From the NCBI GenBank assembly GCA_964035545.1, contig OZ037773.1:2576751-2640750 (forward strand): a stretch of 64,000 nt of DNA. Reading direction: 5' to 3'. Positions 1-11,532 of this stretch are shown in pieces. How positions within the stretch are numbered: the first letter of the stretch is position 1; each line of letters opens with the position of its first letter. Made by a program: the position numbers and the translations under genes. This stretch comes from Bugula neritina. Its lineage: Eukaryota; Bryozoa; Gymnolaemata; Cheilostomatida; Bugulidae. The notes below the pieces were generated by a model. That model did no database searches, was not told the DNA's origin, and saw nothing but the letters and a program-made list of their open reading frames with translations.

Positions 1-82
1 GGGGAACAGCCGTTTGAAACATTTTTTAGAATATTATGATTTTAGTGGCTTTATTAACAGTTAGGTTGTTTATGAAAAAGTG

Positions 83-306
83 AGGCAGCAGCCGTGCTCT
101 AAGGGTTAGATCGCTTGCCTAGTAAGTACGAAGTCATGGGTTCGAACACCGGCAAAGGCCATTGGTGATGTTGGAAGGAACATTCAGTCATAATTTCTCC
201 TGTGCCCCATCTGAACAAGTTCTTAGCCCGGTTTAACAAAAAAGCCCTTTCTATCAGGGGTTTTCACAGGGATAGTGACTATAAACTTGCGCGAGTTCTT
301 TTTTGT
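83..306 (+). repeat. tRNA-derived SINE, copy 1
   Basis: A tRNA-like head has a B-box-like GGTTCGAAC near 137. It is followed by a conserved body: a CATTGGTGATGTTGGAAGG segment, a CTCCTGTGCC segment, a short GC hairpin around AGCCC...GGGGTTTT, and an end reading AAACTTGCGCGAG followed by a T run. At least six more copies with the same body lie in this window (26,853; 36,268; 38,283; 47,178; 54,840; 55,160). The shared head, shared body and T-rich end support a Pol III SINE family. Confidence 0.85.
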
Positions 307-610
307 ACATAACTCATCAAGAGCTGATATTTTCTCATGAAGAATTTTTACCGCCAGTTAAAAATTTTCCAAATTTGTAAATAAGGAAACAAAACCTGCA
401 GCTAGTTCAGGTCAGTGGACTCCCAGATTGTCTATTGCTTGTTATAGTTTTAAGTAACTGTCATGAAAACATAGCATCTCTACCGACTACAATTCTATAT
501 TACAACCACATCTACACAGAAAACACCTACTATAATCCCACTTTTACGGACTTACTCTATCTAGTGGACACATTGCGTGTTACAGACTAAAGCATGCACA
601 ATAACATCAT

Positions 611-1202
611 TCATTTGTACTGTACAACAGCATAACATGTATAATGGACGTACCCAAGCAGTTGCAGATGGTGACGCCATTTGGGTACTCAACACACCCA
701 TCTTTCATAGTACCAGCTAGTCCACAGGACCTTACTATCACTGCTGTTCATACATATACATAATAATATAAATATAAATACACATATACACATACACACA
801 TGCAAATACACATGTTATATATACACATAATACACATACACATGATTATACACACTTGGCATTCAATTACATGATAGACATACACATGATATAAATTTAC
901 TTTAGTTACTTTTTATCTTGTATAAAACATTTAATAAGTGCAATCAAATAAAGCAGGCAAGAAAAAATATACAATGGGATATTTTCTATATTTTTAAACC
1001 TACCGGAGTTGTTGAAACTGAGAACGGATTTGTTGCACGTTTGTATTTTCTCGTTTGAACAGTCTTTGGCCGACAGTTGTTTGCCAAGAAAGCAATCGTC
1101 GTTCAGCTGGTTTCCTTGGCAGATGTAGCATTGGATGGCATTCAATACCACTATCAGCCCTGCTACTACTGTATATAGCAAATAAAGGTTTATAGTTGAC
1201 AT
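611..1202 (-). CDS. Ly6/three-finger (quiver-like) protein, partial, two exons
   Basis: Exon 1 (1,202 down to 1,004) starts with ATG and a hydrophobic signal peptide, then CYICQ, DDC, DC and TC cysteines typical of the first half of a Ly6/uPAR domain, and ends in phase 1 at a GTAGGT donor. A second exon (743 down to 654, or to the stop at 611) follows a GAACAG acceptor in the matching phase and reads RSCGLAGTMKDGCVEYPNG, then a VTICNC segment. These are the Ly6 RxC, DGC and CxC signatures. After ICNCLG there is a GTACGT donor. The usual DxCN ending is not found, so a third exon probably lies left of the window, or the model ends at 611 without it. Such proteins are small secreted or GPI-anchored modulators of receptors and channels; which one this is cannot be told. 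Confidence 0.7.
700..900. repeat. ACACATA-rich simple repeat
   Basis: Low-complexity CACATATACA sequence in the intron between the two Ly6-like exons; partly overlaps the start of exon 2. Confidence 0.6.
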
Positions 1203-2491
1203 TTTATAGTGTCAGTGCAACATTCTAAGAGTGTCTCTCTCTATATCAAAACTGAAAATAAACTAAATTTATTTACAAATGTGCGCTGCAAAATAAATCT
1301 TACAATATAAAAGACAGAATGTCTCATGAATGCATTATACAAGGCTAAATGATACCCTAATGATACCGTATGTGGACATGGTGGTATTCTTTCATTTTGC
1401 AACACATTTTTACATTTGAAAATCATTAAACTGTTGATTTATTGGCGAGTTTGAAACTTTGTAATAATGTGAAAAGAAGGAAATGCAAGAAAACTTTCCA
1501 GGTTTACCCAGCCTAATTAACAAACACTGGAATAGTTACTCTGGTTAGCCAGTAGCTGTTCCAGAAGCGTTCATATCAGCTTAACTGAACAACTTAACTC
1601 TCCCGAATCACATGTTGGTTAAATCAAGCACATTTTTTATTAACAAAGAAGTTTCATTTCAAGCTAGGCATTACAAATTTCAAACTTTCCTAATAAAAAT
1701 GTTAGAATTTTCATTTTTATTAGTTTCACTTTAGTAATACATACATGTATATGCTTACTGTAAGATGGTTACAGTAATACATACATGTATATGCTTACTA
1801 TGTGCTATAGTTTAATGCTTACCTACGAGTTTGATGGTTACAGCTGTAAGTCTCATTTCAGCGTTTCTTCAGATTGTGTTTTTAGACTCGCCTGCTCAGT
1901 AATAATCCGACAGTATTTTATCTTGAGTGATGCTGTCTTTTGGCAGTTGAAGAATTGCTGTTGGCATCAATCCTGTGTGCTGTGGTGTTGTGTTGGCAAC
2001 ATCTTAAAAATCTCACACTAATACTGTAGCAGTTTTGTTAGGTCTGCTAGTAACCGCAAGCTTATCAGAGTAGGTTTAGGAATTCAACTGATGTCTTGTG
2101 AGTGTAGTTATTAGTATTTTATTCCAACTTATAACACTTTTGCTCACAAAGCTACACCGTGAAATCTAAATAAAATACACACAATATAAGGCTAAATAAA
2201 GTACAAGAAAATAAGAACTGTAAGGAAATAACACACATAAAAATGATTAAAGTAAGCAAAATATTGCTGCATAATACTTCATTAAAAATAATGTCAGCTA
2301 TAAACCACTTCGTATAATATAAGCTAAATGTATTGATATTACAACATTAGAAAAATTAATAGCAGACAAACCTTTAGCGCTTCTCTGATAACTTGATAAT
2401 ACAGCTTCTGCTCTTAGGTTTCAATAGTTAGTAATATGTATCTTGTTTAATGTAAAATTATAAGTAGTATAACTTGCTCTTTGGCTCTACT
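1203..2491. other. Non-coding stretch upstream of the Ly6-like gene
   Basis: No convincing coding exon on either strand. The only structure is a direct duplication of a 26-bp AGTAATACATACATGTATATG-type block near 1,733-1,800. The plus-strand 78-codon open frame at 1,785-2,021 has no recognisable motif. This stretch should hold the promoter of the minus-strand Ly6-like gene. Confidence 0.5.
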
Positions 2492-2544
2492 AATAGACCA
2501 TGTAAGATTGGTACATTTAGTACCTTGAACCAATTCTAGATACT

Positions 2545-2977
2545 CACCACTATAACTTATATAAACTTCTGCAAGTTCAAATGCAAAATGCATACTTCTA
2601 GGAAATAGCTGTGCAACTTTTATTACATGCATTATTTTATTTCATATCTTAAATTTATGAATCATGAGTTCATTTTTCAAAATGTTTAAATTAAGTGCTT
2701 AAAAAATGCATTTAAAGAATGTATTCCTGAAAAATTACCCTGGAGCAGTTTGACCACAACCCCAGCTGTTTTGGCAAAACACATTTAATGACATTTTCAT
2801 CGACATAGTGGTAGATTGGTTGGTTGTTTTTGGCAGATGAGTAGCACGCTGGCTGGCTGCAACCTTATACAATTCTGATTGGCTGGACTCTACATGACCA
2901 GCTAATGATTGTATCTGATTGGCCTAATAATTCATTTGCATTTGAAAATGTAGAGTTTTATATAAGTTATAGTGGTG
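2545..2977. mobile_element. MITE-like element nested in the left arm
   Basis: A 433-bp unit with terminal inverted repeats of roughly 20 bp or more, beginning CACCACTATAACTTATATAA and ending with its complement. The sub-terminal AAATGCA blocks are also inverted. The same unit occurs in reverse in the right arm at 5,577-6,009, as expected from arm duplication. No open frame of interest. Confidence 0.7.
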
Positions 2978-3185
2978 ATATTTTAGAGTTGGTACACACC
3001 CCTTTTTTGGTTGAGTTTTATAATCTGATCACGCTGTAGTCATCTACAACACTTCAGTGTATGGGGAAATTATTAGTATTGCGAAATCTGTTTTGGCTTA
3101 TATTGCTATGCCAGTTTTCTGACTTAGTTTTTCATCAACTATATGCAGGCTGTTCTAACTTAGGTGATTTCATCAAAGGTAGACA

Positions 3186-5364
3186 CTGTTTAGGTGCAGC
3201 GAATCAAACACTGTTGTTACTATTGCAAAACAGTAGCAATAGCATAGCACAGTGAGCGAACTGTAATGGCAGTGCTGCACCATATTTATCATCACTAGCA
3301 TATAGTTACAGCACACTGACAAACACATGTATAAGCATGTGCTAAGCATAAATTATAGTTGCTTATGTGCCCACCATTATTTTACTTAAAAAAATTACAA
3401 CAGTAATTTTTTTGACTTGGTTGCATATTTATTTGCAGGAGTTAAAATGCACAGCTTTTAGCAACAGAAAACATAGACGATTTATATAAAAATGAGCTTT
3501 AACTTGTAGTGCTTGGCATGCTAGTCTATACTGTTACTTGGTATCATCACCAATTTGTACATGATTTCCTTAGTGAAACAGCATGTTTATCCCACAAATG
3601 CAATGCCATCAGCCATAGGACAATATAGTCCAGTTTTTTCAACTATGAAGTAATTTTGTTAGCAGCTTGCTTCATTTTTAAGTGATATTTAACTTGAGCT
3701 TCTCAGTCTCAAGTCATTGTTCGAGGAAATATCTGCACCTAGCTCTGAAGCTATACTAATGAGTTTTCAATACATGTTTTTCCTCACTCAAAGTAATCAT
3801 CAACCACCATTGAGGCAGGAAGATGACAAAAACATTCTGAGGGCTAGTATCCAATACCATATGCCAGCCATTAAAACTTCACTATAGTGCTTCCGGAGCA
3901 CACCTATTTCTACTACATGGCGATCCTCCTACAGTATTTACTTATTATCTGGCCATGCCACCTGGAAAGAAAGGCCATTCTCAACTGACTAGAATGCAGT
4001 AACTCTAAACTAAATTAATTGCTATTCTTAGAATCCAGGTTAAAAGAGCAATCAACCCATAAAGGAGTTGATATCCTAAATAGTCCTGGAGGTGTAAGCT
4101 TACTGTTTGCACCTCTTTTAGAAAAGATTATAATAGTCTGCTGTGCTTTCTGCAGCCACCCTTGGTAACCAATAAAGTGTAGCACTTTATAATATTTTTT
4201 TTGGTGTGCTATTGTATATGCATGTGCTATATCACTATGCTTTGTAAGCTAAAGTCTGATATTAATGGTTTTTGGGTGAAAGAAAATGGCAGCTCAGACT
4301 CGATGCTTATTTTGCAAAATACAAACTCATATATGGATAATATTCTGTTGGTAACAATGTTGTATGCAGTCAGTGTTGAAATATAATGCCTTCATTACAG
4401 TTTTAGTGGGATCAGCGTTTTCTCTGTAACTATCATGTTGCATCACACAACATGAAAAAATGTTCATCAAATCCAATGTTTAATCATCATATACCAGAGA
4501 ACCTTTGTATTTTACCCAACTGACTAAAACATGTATTGAAAACTCATTAGTAAAATTGTTGATGTTATTGCAGTAGCTTCACAGCTAAGTGTAGGCACTT
4601 CATCCAGCAATGGTTTGAGGCTGATTACTTCACAGTTAAAAGAATCTAGAGTCTAGATTCTAGACTATATTGTCCCACGGCTGATGTCATTACATTTGTG
4701 AGATAATCATGCTGTTTCGCTAAGTAAATCGTATACAAGAAAGGGTTATCAACATGGTATTATAGGTGATGATACCAACTGGCAATATAGACCCACATGC
4801 AAGGCATTACATGTTAATACTAATTTTTATACAAAATGTCTACACTATCTGTGCAATTAAACTCATGCAGATTAATATGTGATTGATTAAAAAAGCTACT
4901 GCTATATAAATTTAAAATAAAACAGTAGTGAGTACACAAGCAAATAATTTATGGTTAGCGTAGGTTCATGCATTTGTAATATGCATGTGAAGCAATTTTT
5001 TAAATTATCACATTAAAGTAAACTGAAGCGCAAAATAATCAGACTATGAGAATGTATTCAGTAATATGCATTGATTTAAAACTAAATCATGAAATGATTA
5101 TCATTTTTGCAACCTCTGTACTTGGTAGACAAGATAGAGAGGGGTGATGTGACTGCTGTAACTGTGTTACTGCTCTACATACTAACAGACTAGGCTAGTG
5201 TATTTAAGTGCCTTACATAAGATATTTTAATAAAACTGGTGAGTTTAGTGTGGCCACTGCCATTGCAGCTAGGTGACTGTGCTAGTGTGCTATGCTCTCA
5301 CTACTGCTTTGCAATAAAACCAAGTAACAGCACTGGTTGATTTGATGTTCTAAGGTCTAAGTAA
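3186..5364. repeat. Spacer and decayed inner arms of the large inverted repeat
   Basis: AT-rich sequence with patchy inverted similarity about a centre near 4,277. It contains a TCTAGA-rich palindrome around 4,645-4,665. No recognisable transposase, tRNA or coding exon. Confidence 0.55.
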
Positions 5365-5576
5365 TGTCTACCTTTGATGAAATCACCTAAGTTAGAACAG
5401 CCTGCATATAGTTGATGAAAAACTAAGTTAGAAAACTGGCATAGCAATAATTATAAGCCAAAACAGATTTCGCAATACTAATAATTTCCCCATACACTGA
5501 AGTGTTGTAGATGACTACAGCGTGATCAGATTATAAAACTCAACCAAAAAAGGGGTGTGTACCAACTCTAAAATAT

Positions 5577-6009
5577 CACCACTATAACTTATATAAAACT
5601 CTACATTTTCAAATGCAAATGAATTATTAGGCCAATCAGATACAATCATTAGCTGGTCATGTAGAGTCCAGCCAATCAGAATTGTATAAGGTTGCAGCCA
5701 GCCAGCGTGCTACTCATCTGCCAAAAACAACCAACCAATCTACCACTATGTCGATGAAAATGTCATTAAATGTGTTTTGCCAAAACAGCTGGGGTTGTGG
5801 TCAAACTGCTCCAGGGTAATTTTTCAGGAATACATTCTTTAAATGCATTTTTTAAGCACTTAATTTAAACATTTTGAAAAATGAACTCATGATTCATAAA
5901 TTTAAGATATGAAATAAAATAATGCATGTAATAAAAGTTGCACAGCTATTTCCTAGAAGTATGCATTTTGCATTTGAACTTGCAGAAGTTTATATAAGTT
6001 ATAGTGGTG
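5577..6009. mobile_element. MITE-like element nested in the right arm
   Basis: Reverse complement of the unit at 2,545-2,977, same length and same CACCAC/GTGGTG termini. Confidence 0.7.
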
Positions 6010-6062
6010 AGTATCTAGAATTGGTTCAAGGTACTAAATGTACCAATCTTACATGGTCTATT

Positions 6063-6839
6063 GAAACTGATCAGGATAACCAATGCTTTCCAACAGCAGC
6101 AGAATAATACACAAAAAACAAATAAACAAAAATGATGTGTTCCAGATCCCATTGGTCACCCAAATTGCACCACCAGCCCCAAGTAATTCCAAATAAGGGA
6201 ACAGAAATATTCTGGCAGATTTGTTGTCTTAGGCTTTTGCAATACACTTGATTCATTGATTGTGGCTTTTGCTGCGCAGTTGTAGGAATTTATTGTTTTG
6301 TTTAGGGGCTATTAATATGCTATGACGATTGACTAGGAAACACGCATACACACAGTGTGCATGTAAACATGCTGCCAGCTACTGCTACAAATACTATTAT
6401 TATTAGAGAGCTTTAGGGTTATGTAATTTATGTTGTGCAGAAATAAATGCATCTTAAAGACTATTTTTATGATAAAGAGCTGAAATGTCTTATCATGATA
6501 CATCACTTCAGTATTTCATCTTCCTACACTCTGGAATATTTTTTCTCAAAACAAAACCATCATACTCGAATCAGCCAGTTACAAAGTTATTGGCTGCAGA
6601 AGAGCTTTAAACTGTTGGTAATTAAAAATGAAGTATTTCAAACTTTTTGTCTATTAGTAGAGTTGGGAGCTCTATCATTTTCATTCAAATAATTTTATGT
6701 GACATTCAATAAGACATAAATTACAGACAGATATAGTTGTGGAATAGATATTGGTAATAGAAGGTGGAATGAGTAAGTAACAGTAATACTGTGTGCTGTC
6801 AATATGACTGATAATGGCCAACATTGTTTGTTGTTATAG
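6063..6839. other. Non-coding, probably intronic to kanadaptin
   Basis: Nothing recognisable apart from AT-rich sequence. It ends at the acceptor TTGTTATAG before the first kanadaptin exon. I searched for the preceding kanadaptin exon, which should join at the LP(L/V)D codons, and did not find it. Confidence 0.5.
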
Positions 6840-9800
6840 GTTACCATTGGATACACCAACAGGACACCCAATGAGAGCCGAGGTTTCTGTGCAGGGTAAA
6901 AAGAAGGAAGCAGTGGTGCAGTGTGCACTGGAGGCGTGTAAGATACTAGATAGACAGGGAGTTCTACGACAAGCTAAACACGGTAGGCTGCTTTGCTGTA
7001 GTGTTTATCATTGGCTAACTTACTGTATTAGCTACTGGTAAAAATATATAAGATTGCTGCATAACAGAACTGTGTATTCTTCACCACTAGCTGTAGTATA
7101 TCAACCGTTGCTTCTATAATTTTCCTATGTATACATATATTGAAATAGATTTTGAGATATTGAAATTTGTACACAATGAAAGGACAACTCCCAGTTGTAT
7201 CTTGTACTGGATATATTTAAATATTACCATGTTTTCCTCTGCTAGCAGACCGAGTCGTACAAAATTTGTCAACATTATGAACCACAATCAATTAGAATAA
7301 ATATTATTTTGGAAAAATTAATTATTTATCAGCCTTGAAGTATAAAAGCATGCCCTGTGTTGGGAAGACATGTTTAACAATGCAACTGAAATGAATTTCT
7401 AGTTATAATTTAGTGGTAACCTCATTTTGATGTTTGTTTGCTGTTATGTCTAGCTAAGGGTTCTCACTCTGTCCTGAATTTAGAATCTCGCAAGAGGAAG
7501 GTGAGAAACTGGGACGAGAATGACTACTACGACTCGGATGAAGACACTTTTCTAGACAGAACCGGTGATGTGGAGAGGAAGCGCCAGATGAGGATGAAGA
7601 GAGCCGGTAAACTGAGGGAGGAGTCTCAGCAAGTTCTGACCTTTGACCAGCTGGTACGTCTGCACTGACTACTACGTCTGCTGTGACTGCTACGTCTGCT
7701 GTAACTATTACGTCTGCTATAACTACTACGTCTGCTATAATTATTACGTCTGCTATAATTATTACGTCTGCACTGACTATTACGTCTGCACTGACTATTA
7801 CGTCTGCTGTGACTGCTACGTCTGCTGTAACTATTACATCTGCACTGACTATTACGTCTGCTGTAACTACTACGTCTGCTGTGACTGCTACATCTGCTGT
7901 AACTACTACGTCTGCTATAACTACTACGTCTGCTATAATTATTACGTCTGCTATGACTATTACGTCTGCACTGACTATTACGTCTGCTATGACTATTACA
8001 TCTGCTATAACCATTACGTCTGCTATAACTACTACGTCTGCTATAACTATTACGTCTGCTATAACTACTACGTCTGCTATAACTATTATGTCTGCTATGA
8101 CTATTACGTCTGCTTTGAATATATTTTGTTTGCTGGGACTATTACATTTGCTATGACTATTACATCTGCTATGAATATATTACGTCTGCTATGAATATAT
8201 TACGTCTGCTATGAATATATTACATCTGCTATGAATATTTAGTCTGCTATGAATATATTACGTCTGCTATGAATATTTAGTCTGCTTTGAATATATTACG
8301 TCTGCTTTGAACATATTACATCTGCTATGACTATTACGTCTGCTATGAATATATTACGTCTGCTGTGACTATTGAAGTCTAAGTATTACCAAACTTTTTA
8401 TGAGTCTCAGTTTTTACTGGTGTCAAAAGAAGATAGCTAAGGACTTTCGAAAGAAGTTGATTATTAAACTTCTACAACCCTTCTCATCTCAACTCTTTTA
8501 TCTGCTCGACTTTCAACTTGCAGGTTGAGAAGTTGGATGCAATACGTGCCGAAACGAAAGACCTACAGTCCAAGATAGAAAGGTCTAAACAGTGTAAGTT
8601 TATCTCTTCTACTCTTCTACTCTGCTTTGATTTGTAGCCGACCCTCACCTCACGAGATATATTCTCTCTAATGATTCACATCACTTTACATATGTACTAG
8701 TTTGAAGTGCGGAAGCGTGTCCTTGATATTGTATTTCCTCTGTAGTAGAGAAAAAGAAAACAGCCGATATGGACGACCTTGATGCCTACATGATGTCAAT
8801 CAAAGCTGGTGGCATGAATGCTACAGGTAAGTTACTCGTGAGTATATAACATATCTACTTGTGGGTATATAATATATCTACTCGTGAGTATATATAATGC
8901 ATATCTATATATAAACTAAATATTCTGTTGTTGGAAACCTTAAGGTTGTATTGAAGCGGGTAGCCTCATGACTTGTACTCTTTGATGGTCAGGGGATGAA
9001 AGGTGACCATATGGAGAGACAACCCCATGACATATATCCTCAACTCTCTATAATTTTGTGTCAAACATCTCTTTGCGGTACAGTTATGCCATGCTGGTAC
9101 AATCGAATTTCCTAAGCTTTCTATATTTATATATAAACTGTTATTTTTGTATTTTTTAAAAGAAAAAACGAAGTGTAAGCGGAGATTGATAGAGCTTAAA
9201 CAGGACGAGTTGAGAACTCAGAAGTTAGTCAACATGGCGCGGCCTTCAGATGTGCCTAAGTTAAAGAAGTCTATCTCTAACAGGTATCACTGTTACCCAT
9301 AAGTTCTATATGGCAATACTTCAGTCTATATCATAGTATTTGCTAATGGAACAAATTTTCTGATGCTTCTAACAACTTTACACACGCTTTCAGCAAAAAT
9401 TCAGAGTTGCCTTCTCCGAAAGAGGAATTGGAGGTTCCAATCCTGAAAGAACATTCCAAGAATGACTTGACAGTTGAATGCAGTGCTGAAGCTGCTGCTA
9501 AAAACTTACCTACTGTAAATACTGACACTTCCAATACCTTACAAGATTCCGGTTCTAGTGATATCTCAGCTCAACACCGGCAAATTTCTCACGGACTAAA
9601 AGCATCCAATAGAAATGGTGTTTCACACACAACCTCTGACACAGCTAGCAAGGCACCTGTTATGACTACTCAAGCACCTGTTAGTGATGCAGATGACACC
9701 TCTTGCAAAGCAGCTGTTTCGGCGATGCAGGCACCTGTCACATCCAGTAAAATTTCTGATTCATTTAGTGAAACACCTGACAAATCTATTAAAGCACCTG

Positions 9801-11083
9801 TCATATCTGCCAACATACCTGTTACACCTGCCATGACACTTGAAAAGTCTACTAAGGCACCTGTCACATCCATGAAAGCACCTGTAATGGCTGCCAAGAC
9901 ACAAGCTGCGTCTACCAAAGCACCTGCTGCATCTGTCAAAGCACCTGTTGTATCTAGTCTAGCTGGCATGGTGTCAGATTTGAAAACTAAGAAAGAAGAA
10001 GAAAAGCTGATGAATGACCCAGACTTTGCCTGTTGGCTTCCTCCTAAAGGTATGTAATATTATCATTTAGCACTCTCCTTGTATGTCTTCATATTAGCCA
10101 ATGTTTCACTATGTTCAGACAGGCTGAAGAAAGGCTAAGCGTATTCATATTCAAGTTGCCGTGTGGTAAATATGGTCACAGGCTATGATTATGAAACACT
10201 AAGAAATGCAACAGGTGATGCAGTGTTATTTATGTTGAGTTTAGTTCCCAGCATTAAACACAACGCCTATTCAGTTGATGGATTTTATGTCTCTGTAATT
10301 TAGGTTTATATGGATGTATGGCTGCTCTTTGATGTAGAGAAATTCACAAATGATTCTATAAGCAGCTCTGGGGTGGGGCTGACTGAGTGCAGTACTTTGG
10401 AATTCTCAAGTTTGGAGTTGGAGGTTCCAAGTTTCAACAATAACCCCCCCCTCACTACAAACTCAAAAACCCAAACTACTGCACTCAGTCACCCCCAACT
10501 TGAAGCTGCTTTTAAAACCATTCGATATCCACTGCATTTATCGACTATGTGTAGAGCAATATTTGTCACGTGAAGAAGTTTGATGATGTTTCAGTTTTTT
10601 ATAATGGCTTCAATAGACCCTTCTCAGAGGTCCCTGATATCCCTCCCTTCTTTAGGAGACAGGTATTTTGGTATCAGCACACAGATTAGCAGTTCATAAA
10701 ATTCTTTAAAAATATTTCTTCAAGGATAATTTTGACAGAAAGAAACTTCAAAGCATTTATGTGGTTTTGGTTACTGGGCAATGTTAATGTGGCACTTCAG
10801 CCTTGCTCAGTAACCAAAACCAAAAACATGAGTTCAAGCATATTTTGCTTAACAAATTTCATTTTGGGAGACCACAACTCTTAATTGTAAGGGGGGCATT
10901 GGGGACCTCTGAAAAGGGTCTATTAGATGTAAGAAGTATTTGTATGCAGCGGCAAATTTATTCAAAGTTTGGCCACAAACTCGACAAGTGTTATTTTCTG
11001 TTCCAGTGTGGTTCTAAGTCTATTCTGTTACAGGTCAATCGGGTGATGGGAGGACGAGCCTTAATGACAAGTATGGGTACTGA
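6840..11083 (+). CDS. SLC4A1AP: Kanadaptin, C-terminal exons (5' end outside window)
   Basis: Exons by splice site and phase: 6,840-6,982; 7,454-7,653; 8,524-8,593; 8,746-8,826; 9,163-9,283; 9,394-10,049; 11,034-11,083. Family hallmarks are visible: LPLDTPTG and [19 protein letters not shown] (double-stranded-RNA-binding-like segment), then [20 protein letters not shown] and [21 protein letters not shown], then [13 protein letters not shown], a Lys-rich helix, a long low-complexity region, and the terminal [13 protein letters not shown] followed by TGA. The FHA domain exons are missing and presumably lie to the left. The sixth exon is an expanded Thr/Ala/Lys-Ala-Pro-Val repeat region, unlike the acidic linker of vertebrates. 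Kanadaptin is a conserved, mainly nuclear protein of unclear role. The frame stays open across all seven exons. Confidence 0.92.
7654..8375 (+). repeat. 18-bp minisatellite starting at a kanadaptin splice donor
   Basis: Around 40 imperfect copies of an 18-bp unit, consensus TATTACGTCTGCTATAAC. Later copies become 14-20 bp variants with AATATATTACGTCTGC. The array begins at the intron's own first bases: the donor reads CTG|GTACGTCTGCACTGAC. Because the unit length is a multiple of three and lacks stops, several long open frames run through it on both strands; none is a gene. Confidence 0.9.
9394..10049 (+). CDS. SLC4A1AP: Kanadaptin low-complexity exon with KAPV repeats
   Basis: Part of the kanadaptin model. 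About 218 codons, rich in Ser, Thr, Ala and Lys, with roughly a dozen degenerate copies of a (S/T)-K-A-P-V motif between residues about 85 and 185 of the exon. It begins after the TTTCAG acceptor in phase 2, and ends with [12 protein letters not shown], which is spliced to the conserved C-terminus. The repeat is probably a disordered linker. Confidence 0.85.
10370..10500. repeat. Imperfect inverted repeat in the last kanadaptin intron
   Basis: GGGGCTGACTGAGTGCAGTA near 10,375 is mirrored by TACTGCACTCAGTCACCCCC near 10,477, with a C7 run between. It may be a small MITE or a hairpin. Confidence 0.5.
10612..10924. mobile_element. MITE-like element, 313 bp
   Basis: Terminal inverted repeats AATAGACCCTTCTCAGAGGT... 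and ...ACCTCTGAAAAGGGTCTATT enclose a second internal palindrome (GGTTTTGGTTACTGGGCAA against TTGCTCAGTAACCAAAACC, 10,765-10,825). No coding capacity. Sits in the last intron of kanadaptin. Confidence 0.75.
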
Positions 11084-11526
11084 TGACCTTCAGTAAACAC
11101 TATACATTCATTACATGGTGGCCGGTAGTAAGCTGACCTTCTCCTTGTATGTTACTAGTGTTTGTCTGATAACCTGCTGATATAAGCACCTGGTGCCTGT
11201 TAAATTGAGTGGAGCATTTAATTTCTTACAACTTTATTTGAATTGCACAACTTTGAACTACCAAAACAACGACTGTGTAAGTCAGTTGAAACTTCTTCAA
11301 ATAAATAACAAAGATGCAGGTTTCTCCACCACTGTGAGACATGGGTTATTGGGAGTTATGCTTTGTGTAGCCAAGGTTTATTGTAAAAACTGTATGTGAT
11401 ATTGTGTATAAAGTTACACTGTGTGACACTCAATTATTTTTAGTCATTTTATACGTTATTTTTATGCAAATAAGTTGACTTTTTGATGTAACATGTATAT
11501 AATTGTACAATGATTTCTTGTGCTGA

Positions 11527-11532
11527 AATAAA
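11527..11532 (+). terminator. Probable kanadaptin polyadenylation signal
   Basis: AATAAA (with an overlapping second AATAAA at 11,533) about 440 nt after the kanadaptin stop codon, followed by T/G-rich sequence. The nearest good signal downstream. Confidence 0.55.

Larger units (their letters stand above)
2492..6062. repeat. Large inverted-repeat (fold-back) structure, 3.57 kb
   Basis: The outer arms, 2,492-3,185 and 5,365-6,062, are reverse complements. They are nearly perfect over about 695 bp; I see one 4-nt indel, near 3,105 / 5,450. Their termini read AATAGACCATG and CATGGTCTATT. Inside this, similarity continues in decayed form: the block near 3,510-3,630 matches the reverse complement of 4,660-4,800, and 3,740-3,780 matches 4,520-4,580. 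The structure is therefore an old palindrome with very young-looking outer arms. No protein-coding sequence is evident in the spacer. It lies upstream of the first kanadaptin exon seen. Confidence 0.85.

Noticed and set aside
2447-6107. Two identical 48-residue N-terminal open frames facing each other
   Set aside because: They arise because the palindrome arms are copies; there are no protein motifs and flanks diverge at once.
7454-8194. Long open frames of 157-186 codons on both strands
   Set aside because: They are translations of the 18-bp intronic repeat after the kanadaptin donor. Only the first 200 nt on the plus strand (7,454-7,653) are a true exon.
7654-8375. Possible CRISPR array or leucine-rich repeats
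   Set aside because: No spacers; head-to-tail 18-bp minisatellite in a eukaryotic intron.
9670-9969. 99-codon minus-strand open frame
   Set aside because: Antisense shadow of the KAPV-repeat exon of kanadaptin.
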